Assembly: GCF_002775205.1 (NCBI RefSeq)
Contig: NC_036450.1
Span: 14,031,479-14,095,478 of the forward strand
Direction: 5' to 3'
Origin: Xiphophorus maculatus
Lineage: Eukaryota; Chordata; Actinopteri; Cyprinodontiformes; Poeciliidae
Length of the DNA stretch: 64,000 nucleotides
This document shows positions 43,592 to 53,659 of this stretch, piece by piece. The notes under the pieces were generated by a model. The model was given only the letters and a program-made list of their open reading frames with translations, had not been told where the DNA came from and did no database searches. Position 1 is the stretch's first letter. Every line of letters starts with the position of its first letter. A program made the translations under genes and the position numbers.

Positions 43592-43725
43592 CAACAAGAA
43601 ACTCCGGACACCTCCCAACTTCTTTATCATGAACCTGGCCATCAGCGACTTCCTGATGGCCATCACACAATCACCCATCTTTTTTGTTAACTGCCTCAAT
43701 AAGGGGTGGATTTTTGGGGAAACAG
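43592..43725 (+). CDS. opn4x: opn4x coding exon 2 (TM2)
   Basis: Preceded by CTTTCAG and followed by GTATAT. The first base completes Cys45. The product NKKLRTPPNFFIMNLAISDF carries the LAxSD motif of TM2 (D64), and the exon ends GWIFGET before Gly90 is split by the next intron. The NKKLRTxPN loop is typical of Xenopus-type melanopsin. Confidence 0.94.
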
Positions 43726-44015
43726 GTATATTGTTTATCATTGTCTCCAATAACTTGTGCATCATTAGAAAAAAATAAATATAACAGCATAATTTATTTT
43801 GTTGTTTATGAACAGAGTATTTCATACAAAACTAATTTTTTTAACATACTTGGTTTTTTGAGCATATTTTTCTTGCAGTAAGCAAAATGTGATGATGAGG
43901 CAACTTTAAGACATTAGTAACTTTAAGCATGCTCCCTAAAAGCAGAAAGTTTGTTTTCCTCATGTAAAAAGAAACATGTTATTAAACAGTTTCCTTCCAT
44001 ATTTATCCCACACAG

Positions 44016-44219
44016 GCTGTAAAATTTATGCCTTCTGCGGGGCTTTATTTGGAATCTCCTCGATGATAAACCTTCTCGCCATCTCTATAGACCGGTACAT
44101 AGTAATCACCAAGCCTTTGCAGTCCATAGGGTGGACTTCGGCAAGACGTACTTGCCTCATAATTGCCCTTGTGTGGTTTTATTCACTTGCTTGGAGCCTT
44201 GCACCACTTTTGGGGTGGA
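44016..44219 (+). CDS. opn4x: opn4x coding exon 3 (TM3, DRY, TM4)
   Basis: Acceptor CACACAG, donor GTAAGT. The product begins Gly90-Cys91 and continues KIYAFCGALFGISSMINLL. Tyr94 occupies the bovine-rhodopsin Glu113 counterion position, as in melanopsins and other Gq opsins. DRY is at residues 115-117 at the cytoplasmic end of TM3, followed by IVITKPLQS. TM4 reads ALVWFYSLAWSLAPLLGW. Cys91 should form the extracellular disulphide with Cys169 in the next exon. Confidence 0.95.
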
Positions 44220-44308
44220 GTAAGTACATTAGTCATTTCAGCAATATTTTCAAATCACCATTACTTGTGCTGCTTTATGCTTTCTTTGTGTTGAACTTCT
44301 TTCCAAAG

Positions 44309-44480
44309 GTTCCTACATCCCCGAGGGCCTGATGACCTCCTGCACATGGGACTATGTGACATCTACTCCAGCCAATAAAAGTTACACTTTGATGTTGTGC
44401 TGCTTCGTATTCTTCGTTCCTCTGGGCATCATATCCTACTGTTACTTGTGCATGTTCCTAGCAATTCGTCATGCAAGCAG
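44309..44480 (+). CDS. opn4x: opn4x coding exon 4 (extracellular loop 2, TM5)
   Basis: Acceptor CCAAAG, donor GTAAAA. The product SSYIPEGLMTSCTWDYVTST contains the melanopsin loop-2 signature with Cys169. TM5 (LMLCCFVFFVPLGIISYCYL) and the start of intracellular loop 3 follow. Arg215 is split across the intron. Confidence 0.95.
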
Positions 44481-44639
44481 GTAAAAAAAACGCTTTGCTA
44501 CCCATTTGATCCCAAACATTTTCATTAAAATTGCAATTTGTTCTATTTATAACCATTATTTATGAGGCAGGCGTATAATAAATTTGTATTTTGTTCCAGT
44601 TTTATCTCACACTCGTAAATTCAGATATTAATTTCGCAA

Positions 44640-45010
44640 GTCTTCTGGGGTCACTACAAAGCTTTGCAAAATACCTCAAGCTTTGTCAAACTGGATGAAG
44701 AGCACAGACAGGTTGCGGGAAACTTTAAATAGGACTTCTTGTAATTTTATCTTTTCCATGACTTTTCTTGTTGCCATACTTCCATATAGACCATATTTTT
44801 TGGAGCGCACAACTAATAGTTGTCCTGTCACCAGATTGTCCCACCTGACCTGTGGATCTCTGCAGAACCTTATAAAACATATAGAGATGGATTCAATTTA
44901 CTCATCACTTAAAGGCAACCTGGGTTTTATTTAGGGGTAACAGAATAAAAGGCTCTGACTACAAACATGCATCACATTTTCATTTTTAATGTTCCTATCC
45001 CTTTAAACTG
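44640..45010 (-). mobile_element. Tc1-like relic in opn4x intron 4
   Basis: GGAGCGCACAACTAATAGTT, GTCCCACCTGACCTGTGGAT and CTCTGCAGAACC match the antisense of a Tc1-type transposase and its end. Later TTAGGGGTAACAGAATAAAA then GGCTCTGACTACAAA continues the same subterminal wording. It appears to be the same subfamily as the relics near 53 and 57 kb. Dead copy. Confidence 0.7.
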
Positions 45011-45323
45011 TGGCTCTAGTTTGAGTGATAGAATATATTACCGCTCAAAACAGCTGGAGCTGAGACAAACATGGGTGCTGTGAAGATGTTAAGGAAGGTA
45101 AACAAAATCTGCAAAACTTGGTGTGTGGGGAAAAAAGCAGCAATTTTCAAATTGTGGCTCTTATATAAGGCTTTTTATACAAGGGTTGCAATTAAAAGTA
45201 TGAGGTATGTTGTGTATTATCATTCTAGTGTACATTTTTTTAGTTTAACTTTTTCATATTATTGCATACTTTTTTGGATTTGGTGGTGTATTAATCTGGA
45301 CCTTTCCTTTTTTAAATGTTCAG

Positions 45324-45485
45324 AGATGTTGAGCAGTTGGGGTCTCAGGTGAGAAAGTCAACCCTGATCCAACAGCAGTCTATCAGGACTGAGTGGAAGT
45401 TGGCAAAGATTGCCTTTGTGGTGATCATAGTGTTCGTACTTTCCTGGTCACCCTATGCGTGTGTCACTCTCATCGCCTGGGCTGG
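45324..45485 (+). CDS. opn4x: opn4x coding exon 5 (loop 3, TM6)
   Basis: Acceptor ATGTTCAG, donor GTAAAT. The product DVEQLGSQVRKSTLIQQQSI then TEWKLAKIAFVVIIVFVLSW continues to SPYACVTLIAWAG. The SWSPYACVTLIAWAG block is shared with Xenopus OPN4X and is the clearest evidence for that class. The KxAKI segment at the base of TM6 is in the G-protein-coupling region. Confidence 0.95.
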
Positions 45486-45657
45486 GTAAATACAAAACCC
45501 TTACCTTTTGGTGGAAATATTTATTTCAATAGTCTAAGCTCTTTTTGGTCATTATTTCATTATGAACTTTATTCAATCTCAACGAATGATTGCATATTAT
45601 CCTGCAGTAAATGCATGCATGATCTCTGCTTACATTTGTCAACACACTGTGTTTTAG

Positions 45658-45765
45658 ATATGCACACATTCTCAATCCATACTCCAAAGCTGTCCCTGCG
45701 GTTATTGCAAAAGCGTCTGCCATCTACAACCCTTTCATCTATGGAATCACTCACTCCAGATACAG
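45658..45765 (+). CDS. opn4x: opn4x coding exon 6 (TM7, retinal lysine)
   Basis: Acceptor TGTTTTAG, donor GTATCA. The product YAHILNPYSKAVPAVIAKAS holds Lys287, the Schiff-base residue for retinal. NPFIY at 293-297 is the NPxxY motif, followed by GITHSRYR at the start of helix 8. Its presence shows the opsin can bind chromophore. Confidence 0.96.
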
Positions 45766-45850
45766 GTATCAACACATTAGTTAACTGTTAACTAAGGGTT
45801 TAAATACAAAGGAAGCTATTTCAGCGAATGATCAGGAAATATTCCAACAG

Positions 45851-46025
45851 GGACACCCTGGCAGAGAAGGTCCCCTGCCTACACTTTCTGGCCCATGCCC
45901 CTAAAAGGAACTGCATATCAGTGTCAAACAGTAAGTCCTCCAAAAGGGACTCGGTGCTTAGCCATCAGTCATCAGTCTCCAAATCACAGTTTCAGAGAGT
46001 TTCCTCCATGTCTACAACAGACACA
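45851..46025 (+). CDS. opn4x: opn4x coding exon 7 (helix 8, proximal C-tail)
   Basis: With the acceptor at 45849-45850 (CCAACAG) the join is SRYR-DTLAEKVPCLHF, aligning length-for-length with the Xenopus OPN4X segment YRETIHKTVPCLRF. A second in-frame acceptor (GATCAG, exon from 45836) would add KYSNR. VPCL supplies a probable palmitoylation cysteine. The tail then becomes serine-rich (SKSSKRDSVLSHQSSVS), the usual region for GRK phosphorylation. Ends in phase 0 at ACA|GTGAGT. Confidence 0.85.
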
Positions 46026-46120
46026 GTGAGTATGAGCCCTGCAGGCTTTTGTATTCTATTTATATTGGTTAGGTTTTATTACCACAGTGCATTCTGATTC
46101 TCTCTCAAAGCTAGAAAGAA

Positions 46121-46420
46121 ATGTCTTCCAGTAATTTCCTATCTCTGCTTGATTATGTACATGTTCTGTATATGAATTCTTTGGCCAAATGTCTTCAGTC
46201 ACTGAATATTGTTTATCACTGTGCATTGAGGTTTGTAACAGGCTGCAGACGTCTCACCATTGCACACAAAAGCTCGATTGGCCTCTTAGTGTACAGAGAT
46301 ATATTCATTTGACTAAACTCTGCTTAGCCTGGCTTCATCTTACTTAAATTCTCTCCGACCAAGATCTAATATTGGCTATTCTTTTCACTCTAAAAATATC
46401 TTTCTTTTGTTTGAAACGTT
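46121..46420 (+). mobile_element. LINE reverse-transcriptase fragment in opn4x intron 7
   Basis: A short frame reads MSSSNFLSLLDYVHVLYMNS then LNIVYHCALRFVTGC, the C-terminal portion of a fish LINE RT (LLDYxDVLYMxA ... VYHSALRFVTG). It fades into frame-shifted remnants. It is in the same orientation as opn4x but is not part of the protein. Confidence 0.7.
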
Positions 46421-46930
46421 TCTCTTTTTTTTGTTTGGATGGAAAAAAATGAAATATTCAGCATTTTGGCTCCTATGTAGAATAATCACCAGTCTGAACT
46501 CAAGATGCCAAATCTTATTTCCTTGCAATTATTTCAAACTATTCTTAAAGCAACAAGAACCTTTTAACCAGCATGATTGCTCTTTAATGGTTTATGAGTT
46601 GTTTGTTTTGTTGTTGTTTTTTAATTGTTTTAATGGTCTAATTGCCTTAAGTATCTTTGATCTGTGTAACCATTTTGTGTGAATTTTTATATTTGAATTC
46701 ACAGTCGTTCTGTAAATCGCAAATTAGATGAAAGTACAAATTTACAGACTCTAAGATTTAATAATTGACATGCTTAATAACATGAAAAACACACATTAAG
46801 CAGTTATGACTAAACATTTAGGTTTAGTTTGTATAAAGCCAATTGAAGATTTTATGAACATTAACTTTCTGTAGTTTTAATGATTTTAGTAAATGCTTTC
46901 TTTAACTTATATTCACCTCATTTCAATCAG

Positions 46931-47071
46931 GTTTGCAGTGACGTGGAGTTGGATTCTATGGATCAGAGTCATTGTGCTAAGACAGATTATACCCCTGCTG
47001 CTGCAAAGGTCAAAGAACGTTATTCTTTAACTAAACAGTTCATGGAGAAGGAATGTCTAAGTCAGGAAAAG
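46931..47071 (+). CDS. opn4x: opn4x coding exon 8 (C-tail)
   Basis: Acceptor TTTCAATCAG, donor AAAAG|GTAATG, both phase 0, so it fits between exons 7 and 9 without shift. It encodes 47 polar residues, VCSDVELDSMDQSHCAKTDY onwards, rich in Ser, Lys and Asp, with no recognised domain. Distal melanopsin tails are poorly conserved, so the call rests on splice phase and position. Confidence 0.75.
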
Positions 47072-47176
47072 GTAATGTTGGTGCTCATCAACGTAATTAC
47101 TAATTTTAAATTTTGATGGCTACAGAAACGCCTTCAGAAGTAATGTTCTCTGTCTTTGCGTTGCATTTTGTTTTAG

Positions 47177-47248
47177 GCTGCTTTTCCGGAGAAAACGTCA
47201 CAGAAAAAACTTTCGCCAGTATATCACATCAGTTTATCAACAGAATAG
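47177..47248 (+). CDS. opn4x: opn4x last coding exon to TAG
   Basis: Acceptor TTGTTTTAG. It encodes AAFPEKTSQKKLSPVYHISL then STE and a TAG stop at 47246-47248, closing a 433-residue protein. The frame stays open for 72 more codons after this stop (47249-47467); see findings. The 3'UTR presumably follows, with a candidate AATAAA at 47543-47548. Known OPN4X proteins often have longer tails, so the authentic end is uncertain. Confidence 0.7.
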   Translation, partial: AAFPEKTSQKKLSPVYHISLSTE

Positions 47249-47542
47249 ATGTTCTTAGCTTGGAGGAGGAGAACCTTGAAAGCTGAACAACACAGCGAAA
47301 GCGGGACGGTGAATAAAGCATTCCAAAGTGAAGACACTGAGGCACAGCAGCCCCAGAAAGAGAAAAACAAGGATGAGTCACGGATGCTAGAAACTTTGGA
47401 CAATCATGTATGTCTTTTCCCCCTGAGAGGTCAGATCCAACTCAATGAAAAGCCTTCAGTTATATAACAAGAGCATGGTGCACAAAGCCTACAAGAAAAA
47501 TCTGAGAATTTGTTTACAACCTCTGGACTGTTCTGCTCAGCA

Positions 47543-47548
47543 AATAAA
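47543..47548 (+). terminator. opn4x: Candidate opn4x polyadenylation signal
   Basis: AATAAA about 300 bases after the TAG stop and about 80 bases after the end of the open extension. It is the first canonical hexamer downstream of the last exon. Weak evidence by itself in AT-rich DNA. Confidence 0.4.
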
Positions 47549-48524
47549 GACTCCAACATTTCTGAAGCACAAGTTGCGACACAGCTTATCCCAAAAAAGA
47601 TTTGATCCATGTTTCCAGACATTTAACTGAAGAGCAGCAAGTAAAACTCTTTTCACCAAAGACGTAAAGTCTACCTTCGTTACAATATGTGAAAAACTTA
47701 ATCATGTTATGTGTCTGCTTACATAACAAGCAAATTCTTTTGTTCTTTGTGAAATCATGTGCACTACAAAATTAAAAATATTCACTTTTTTTCTTTACGT
47801 TTTCAATGTTGTTCAGCCTCAACACACACAAAAGAAATATGAGGCAATTTTTTAAATTTTGATTTGAAAGAGCTAAGTTCAAAATACTTCAGCATATTAA
47901 TATCTAATTTATGTGAATAAACCAATAACTTTACCCATTTGGAAAGATTTATTCTCTAGACAAGCTTACATTCCCAGTTTAGTTTATAGCTAAAATCTGG
48001 TCTAAGGAAAGCTCCCATGCTTATCAAAAAAAGCCATAAAAAAATCATCTGTATTTTGCTGATGTTGTGCAATCTTATACAAGAAAAGCTTTCTCTGTGA
48101 ATTTCAGAGCCCAGTCCTGTTACAGGTCTAGTTGTTTCAGTATTTTAATTTTTTTATGTTGACTGTTGCAGGTCTAGTAAAGATCATTTCTTGCAGCTAT
48201 ATCCTGAAGATCAACACACGTCTGCTTTTCTTGAATGATGTGTTCTCTTGTATCCTAGTTTTGAAAAAGAAAAAAAAGAAAGAAATAATCTTAAACCAGA
48301 TTTTTATCCATGTGAAACAAGATAATCATGGACAATAAATGTTTCTAGAAAGTTAGATCAACTTGAGAAAGAAAGGACAGCAAACATTTAACTTGTTCAA
48401 GTTATATTTATTTCATATAAATTTTACTCATTTTGACACTTGTAACTTTAAACATTTAGTGTGAATTCATTTCTCTGCAGCATTACAGGGTGTCAGTAAC
48501 AGGAAAGCTCTTTCCCTGTATCCC

Positions 48525-48583
48525 CTATATATATATATATATATATATATACTTTATATACTTTACTTTATATATATATAAAG

Positions 48584-48664
<81 letters not shown>
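48525..48664. repeat. (TA)n array with internal hairpins
   Basis: Long TA runs broken by CTTTATATACTTTACTTTATA, followed by an inverted counterpart ATAAAGTAATATA. The pure TA block from about 48586 to 48664 leads straight into the palindrome listed next. Its translated Tyr-Ile repeats are an artefact. Confidence 0.95.
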
Positions 48665-48667
<3 letters not shown>

Positions 48668-48748
48668 TGATAGTGAAATATCAACATCAAGTGCTATATA
48701 TATATATATATATATATAGCACTTGATGTTGATATTTCACTATCACTG
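48665..48748. repeat. Perfect 32-bp-arm palindrome with TA loop
   Basis: Arms 48665-48696 and 48717-48748 are exact reverse complements (CAGTGATAGTGAAATATCAA to GTGCTA and back), separated by a 20-base TA core that itself pairs. It is about 84 bp and capable of forming a cruciform. Probably a MITE or a replication-slippage palindrome beside the TA array. Confidence 0.9.
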
Positions 48749-49489
48749 TGACAGTGGGTGTGATATTGATCAACTGAATAACGGTTTCAGCTATAATGAA
48801 GTTAATGTATTAGTGACACTGTGTGTATCTTCTTCTAGATACACACACATGCGCACATTATATGTCTTTCTACATTAAAACCAAGACGGGGTTCTTGCTC
48901 ATTTAGGTATAATAATCTGAAGGCATGTAACAGATCCTCAGATGATTACCTTGTGCAGCTGAGTGATTCAAAAGAATTACACAGGGGGATTTAGCTGCTG
49001 GACTCCCAGTAAATCTCCAGGCACATATTCACAAATGTGTTTCATCACATCCTGGCAAGACAATCTAGTTTTTGTTAAATAAGAAATGGAGTGAAGATTT
49101 CATACAGGTATGTTTGTTGGCAAGAGGTCAGAAACTTTAAAGTCCAAGCTATAAAAGACTATAAATAGCTGAATGTATCACATTTACAGGAATTGTGAAG
49201 ATCATTTTGGCCACTAGAGGGCATATCAACACTGTCACTCACGTCTACTTTGACACAGAAACACTCACCAGTGCAGCAAGTACATTTAAACCAAATATTA
49301 TTTACACACACTGTGTAAAAATACAAAACCATTGCTCTGTCTGACATTAAATCAGGCTAATAATTTTTTATCACTATTTTCTGAATGTCAGACTAATGGG
49401 AGAGCGATTTTTTTCTGCTGCCTATCCTGTTCTTCTATTCACAATTGTTACAGTGTTCTATAGCATTCTCATTTCTCATGTTTCCCTCC

Positions 49490-50080
49490 AAAGGTAAAGA
49501 CTTCAATTTTAGTTTCATTTGACCAAATGAAATTTATCCAAAACATATGGTCTGCATCCCTGAAACCATTTGCAAATTGTCATTTTAACTCAAGCAAACT
49601 TTGGTTCTGCAGCAGGACAATCATCCAATGCACACCACAATTTCCACCTCTGAAAGTCTGAAGAAAAACAAAATGAGGACTCTGAAGTGGCCTAGTCAAA
49701 GTCCTGTCCTTAATCCTATTGAGATGCTGTGGAATGACCTTAAAAAGCTCTTCCAGTTCAAGAAAACATTCCAATGTTAGAAAAATTCTGCAAAGATGAA
49801 AATAATAACATTCTATAAAAGACTCATTGCAAGTCGTCACAAACACATGACTGCAATTTTACGAGCAAAGGTTCACCCAACCAGTTATTATCAGGTTTAG
49901 GTGGTAATCACTTTTTCACCACAGGGTTTTGTTTCCCGCATGTAATAATAAACACCTTCATTTAAAATTGCATTCTGTGTTTACTTGTGTACTCTTTGGC
50001 TAATATTTAAATTAGTTTGATGTCTGAAATGCTTAAAATCAGGAAGTGGAAAAACATTTTTTCACACCATGATATATAAA
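49490..50080 (+). mobile_element. Tc1-like relic
   Basis: CAGCAGGACAATCATCCAAT, GTCCTGTCCTTAATCCTATT then GAGATGCTGTGGAATGACCT correspond to the remembered C-terminal catalytic part of a fish Tc1-like transposase (QQDNxPxH ... PDLNPIEMLW). The tail runs CACCCAACCAGTTATTATCA and ends near AAAACATTTTTTCACACCAT. Frame broken by stops; dead copy. Confidence 0.75.
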
Positions 50081-50626
50081 TATTTAGTTTCAACTGTACA
50101 TTTAGAAACATCCAAACATTTTACCAAAACAACACATGGAATATTTAACAGCTTTTCGTGCTAAAACAAAGTCTTCATACTGTACCAACATGAATCATAA
50201 GATTAGTTCTTGAAGTCTGTGTGGAACTGGATTTATTCAAAACTAATGATACTTGCAGTCACATTGTTTCACCTTATGAAAGGCATCAGTCTGCTGACAG
50301 TAGAGCACGTTGCAAAAAGAGGATGGCATACGTTGTGTCTGACTTCTACACTGAGGTATTTACTGGAAAGCATGACTTCACTGTGCAGGGATGCAGCACA
50401 GAATGCCAACTCTTCGTCAGAGTTTGAAATCCTTCTTCCATAACGATATGTAAAAGTATGCACCTCATTCCCTATAGAGTCTAACCTTCCTTTAAGCAAA
50501 ATGCCAATGAGTATTTTCAAACAAGTAATTCTTGTGTAGGCATAAACATATCCCAAGGCATTAAAAATAAAGAATAACATTAATAAGATGGTTTTCATTT
50601 ACAACATCAAACATCGCTTCTGTCAG

Positions 50627-50765
50627 GCTCCCCCAGGGCAGCTGTGGCTACTACCCAGTAGCTTGCCACCATCAACGTGGGGGGTGTGCGTGAATGTGTG
50701 AATGACTGTAGTGTGAAGCGCTTCGGGCTGGATAAGGCACTATACAAGTACAAAGCCATTTACCA
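50627..50765 (+). mobile_element. Dispersed fish repeat 3' tail
   Basis: GTGTGAATGACTGTAGTGTG then AAGCGCTTCGGGCTGG and CTATACAAGTACAAAGCC, ending CATTTACCAT, is the tail of a widespread fish retroelement recognised by its AAGCGCT...CCATTTACCAT wording. No protein part. The family name is uncertain. Confidence 0.6.
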
Positions 50766-50769
50766 TCAA

Positions 50770-51940
50770 TACAACAAGAGATAGTAGGGAGGGAGAAAGT
50801 CAAAATGAGTTAAAATTATCTTCTAAATGACAAGAATATGTGGATAAAAGTCTAATGTATTTTAATGGATACTGAAACAGTGCTTTAATGGTGAGATTCA
50901 CTAAATCTATAGCTTAAGCCTGACCTTCTGATACACAATTTTTTGCAAAAATTACATGGATCTTACTCCCAGAATATAAACTTGTATCTGTAAGTCAAAA
51001 TAAGAAGAATCATGTGCAACGTAAAAGATGAGCTATAATCTGGATTTCACCTGTCAAATCCAAACAGTTTGATGTGACAAGCACAATAATATATGACTGA
51101 TAATGCAGGTTAGATCATTTATGCATGAAAGCATAAATTCAACTATTACCTGATTGCCGAACACAAAACAAAGTGCTTTCAAAAACATGCTGTTTGTTAA
51201 TAATTACTGAAAATGCACCACTCAGTCAGAAACAACCAATCAGAGCCAGGAGGAGAGTCTTAATGCTGTCAATCACTCTGGTGTACTTGCCGCTCACCCT
51301 CTTCCCTTGCTCTTTGCTATGGTGCAGGTGATGTACCACAGCATAGTCTGCCACTAATGCTAAGGCTTGTTAGCATAGCCACCAGATCAACGGTTTTCCT
51401 GGAGCATGAGTTGTTTTTCCACCATTAGCACACTTGGCAGCATGTGTCTCCTCTTGATTGACAGTGCTAAGACCTTCCTCCTGGCTCTGATTGGTTGGAG
51501 TGTGCATTTCGTCAGATGGCAATAGACGCTCAGGAAGGAGGTGTAAGAGCTAGAACCTTTCACAGATTATCTCTCTCTCTATTATACTATAACAGCAGAG
51601 TGACAGTTTTAGCAAATATGGAAACATTTTATTTAACATATTTTTGTAAACAATACATACTGCAACTTTAGTCAAATAGCCTAAAGATAACAATCCTCCA
51701 AGCAACTGCACACTGTTTGTTTTTTGTTTTTCACATTAATGAGAAAAAAAGTCCCACTAACACAGTGAAGCTAAACCCTCCGCTAGATGTTTATAAAGTG
51801 ACTTTCCGCTCTTAGCTTTGCCCTTGCAGGCCAGTCAGTGCGTTTTGTCCCTGTCCCACCTTCAGGACAAGCCTCTGCCTGCCTGTCTGCCTGCAGTCGT
51901 GCTGCCCCCGGCCTCAGGGAGCTGGTGTAGTAGACCCTCC
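50770..51940. other. Upstream flank of pdlim5
   Basis: No coding feature recognised. A G+C-richer part with CCTGCCTGTCTGCCTGCAGT begins near 51.84 kb and leads into the predicted first exon, so promoter sequence probably lies at its right end. No canonical TATA box; a weak CTTAAAGG lies near 51963. Confidence 0.4.
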
Positions 51941-51969
51941 TCCCCGCTTGTCTGAAGGGCTGGCTTAAA

Positions 51970-52067
51970 GGCGGAAGTTTCAGGTCCACTCACTTCATTT
52001 CTTGGAGGCTGAGAATCGACGGGCAGAAGTCGCTCCTCTCTCTTAACACAAACCCGGGTTCCTCGAG
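51970..52067 (+). other. pdlim5: Probable pdlim5 non-coding first exon
   Basis: A G+C-rich segment ends at the donor CTCGAG|GTAAGG (exon end 52067), with a second possible donor AAG|GTGAGC four bases downstream. The coding exon at 58290 starts with an acceptor and seven bases of 5'UTR, so an upstream untranslated exon on the same strand is required. This is the best candidate in the interval. The start coordinate is a guess. Confidence 0.45.
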
Positions 52068-52987
52068 GTAAGGTGAGCACAATGTTATTATTTTTATTTA
52101 CGTCATTATTTTTGCAACTTTTTGTTCCCGCTACGCAGCTGCAATCCAGAACTTCATCTGGACTTTCAAAATCACATGTTTTTAAAATAAAACGTTTAAA
52201 TAACAAACAGGTTATTATCCGTTTTGGGCGGATATGTTTTTGTTTCAGTTTAATCTAGGAGAGCGGTAATAATCTTAGACATGTGTTTTATCAGTGCGGT
52301 CCTGCACCTTCTCCAAGTGAACACATGGGTGAACAGACTGACTACATTATTCATTATCGTCAGTGTAGTTGTTTCTCTGTAAATAAATAACGTGTATAAG
52401 CTAGCAATGTCAATAGTAAGACATGGATATTTAAAAATGGGTAGTATAGGGCAAGACGTTTGAAGATTAAATTGTATACATTTGATGATCCTATCAGGAG
52501 TATTTGACTTAATTGTAATTGATTGAGCTCTAATATAACGTATTTTAGCATTTTAAGTGAAGTCAAAGAGATTCCCTTTGTTTTCAGTGAAAGTGCTGTG
52601 ATAAGGTGCAGTAAATCCAAGGCCACTCAGTCAATATCTCGCTGTAACGTTACCTAGCAGCAAAGCCTCCTCATGAAACCCTGTGAAATAAGCCTGACGT
52701 CTGAAACTTGAACTTCTGATGACAAATCTCACACACTGTGCTCATCAAAACTTGGAGACATTCTTTCTTTTGAATACCGCATGAAGAAAACATGGTTTGA
52801 CACAATCATGGTGTGACGCATGCAGCTGGGGTCATGATGGGGAGCGGCTCCTGCATTCAGTTCAGGTGACCCGTGTTTAATTACCATTAAAGAAAAAGCT
52901 TGTCCAGTTGAAATGAACCTTTGTTTGCAGGGGTGGTGGTTCATTTTATTATGAAATTTACTGTACTGGCCTAAGATTAGGGAACTT

Positions 52988-53650
52988 ACAGTGCCTTGTA
53001 AAGGCATTTATGACCCTTGGACCTTTAGAGACTCTTTTAAAGTATTTTATGTGAGAAACAAAAAGAAAATTGGACATAAACATTCACATGTTTTTGGGTG
53101 CACCCATTCTAATTTGTCATTTAACTTAAAGTCTTCCCACAGATTCTTAGTTAGATTTAGATTTTGACAGGGACATCCTGGATATGCCTTCATCTAAACC
53201 CTGACATTGTAACTTTAGCTGTATGTCTAGGATTGTTGTCAAGGTGACAGAGTTACTGTCCACTGTCTTTTGCAGCCTCTAACAAGTTTTCTTAATAGAT
53301 TGCCCTGCATTGGTTGCTACTGTAGAATAGCAATCTCAATACCACAATGATACCACCGCCATTTTGGCTTAGTTTTGGTCTTCTCTGATGAAATTTTCTT
53401 TAATATGCAGTGTCCTCCTTGTGGTAAACTGCAGATGAGACTACACATGAGGTTTTTTCCAACATAGGGGTTCTTCTTATCGCTCTTTCAATTCTCACTG
53501 TCAGATTTGTGGACTGTGTGACTGATTGCTGCCCTGGATCTTTGACCTCAAAAGATTGAAATGAATCAAATTGGTGTTTGTTTGTTGCTACATGAAAGAA
53601 TGTGAAAAGGCACCCTAATGGTATTTATACAGCTTCCTCTCCAAAATAAC
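52988..53650 (-). mobile_element. Tc1-like relic in pdlim5 intron 1
   Basis: Begins with ACAGTGCCTTGTAAAGGCAT, a Tc1-like terminal repeat. It continues with GATTGTTGTCAAGGTGACAG, TCTTTTGCAGCCTCTAACAA then GTTTTCTT and CACAATGATACCACCGCCAT, all antisense transposase text. Divergent and broken. Probably the same subfamily as the opn4x intron 4 relic. Confidence 0.7.
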
Positions 53651-53659
53651 CTAATTTTA

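Noticed and set aside
48490..48726. Tyr-Ile repeat protein
   Set aside because: Translation of a (TA)n microsatellite; no gene.
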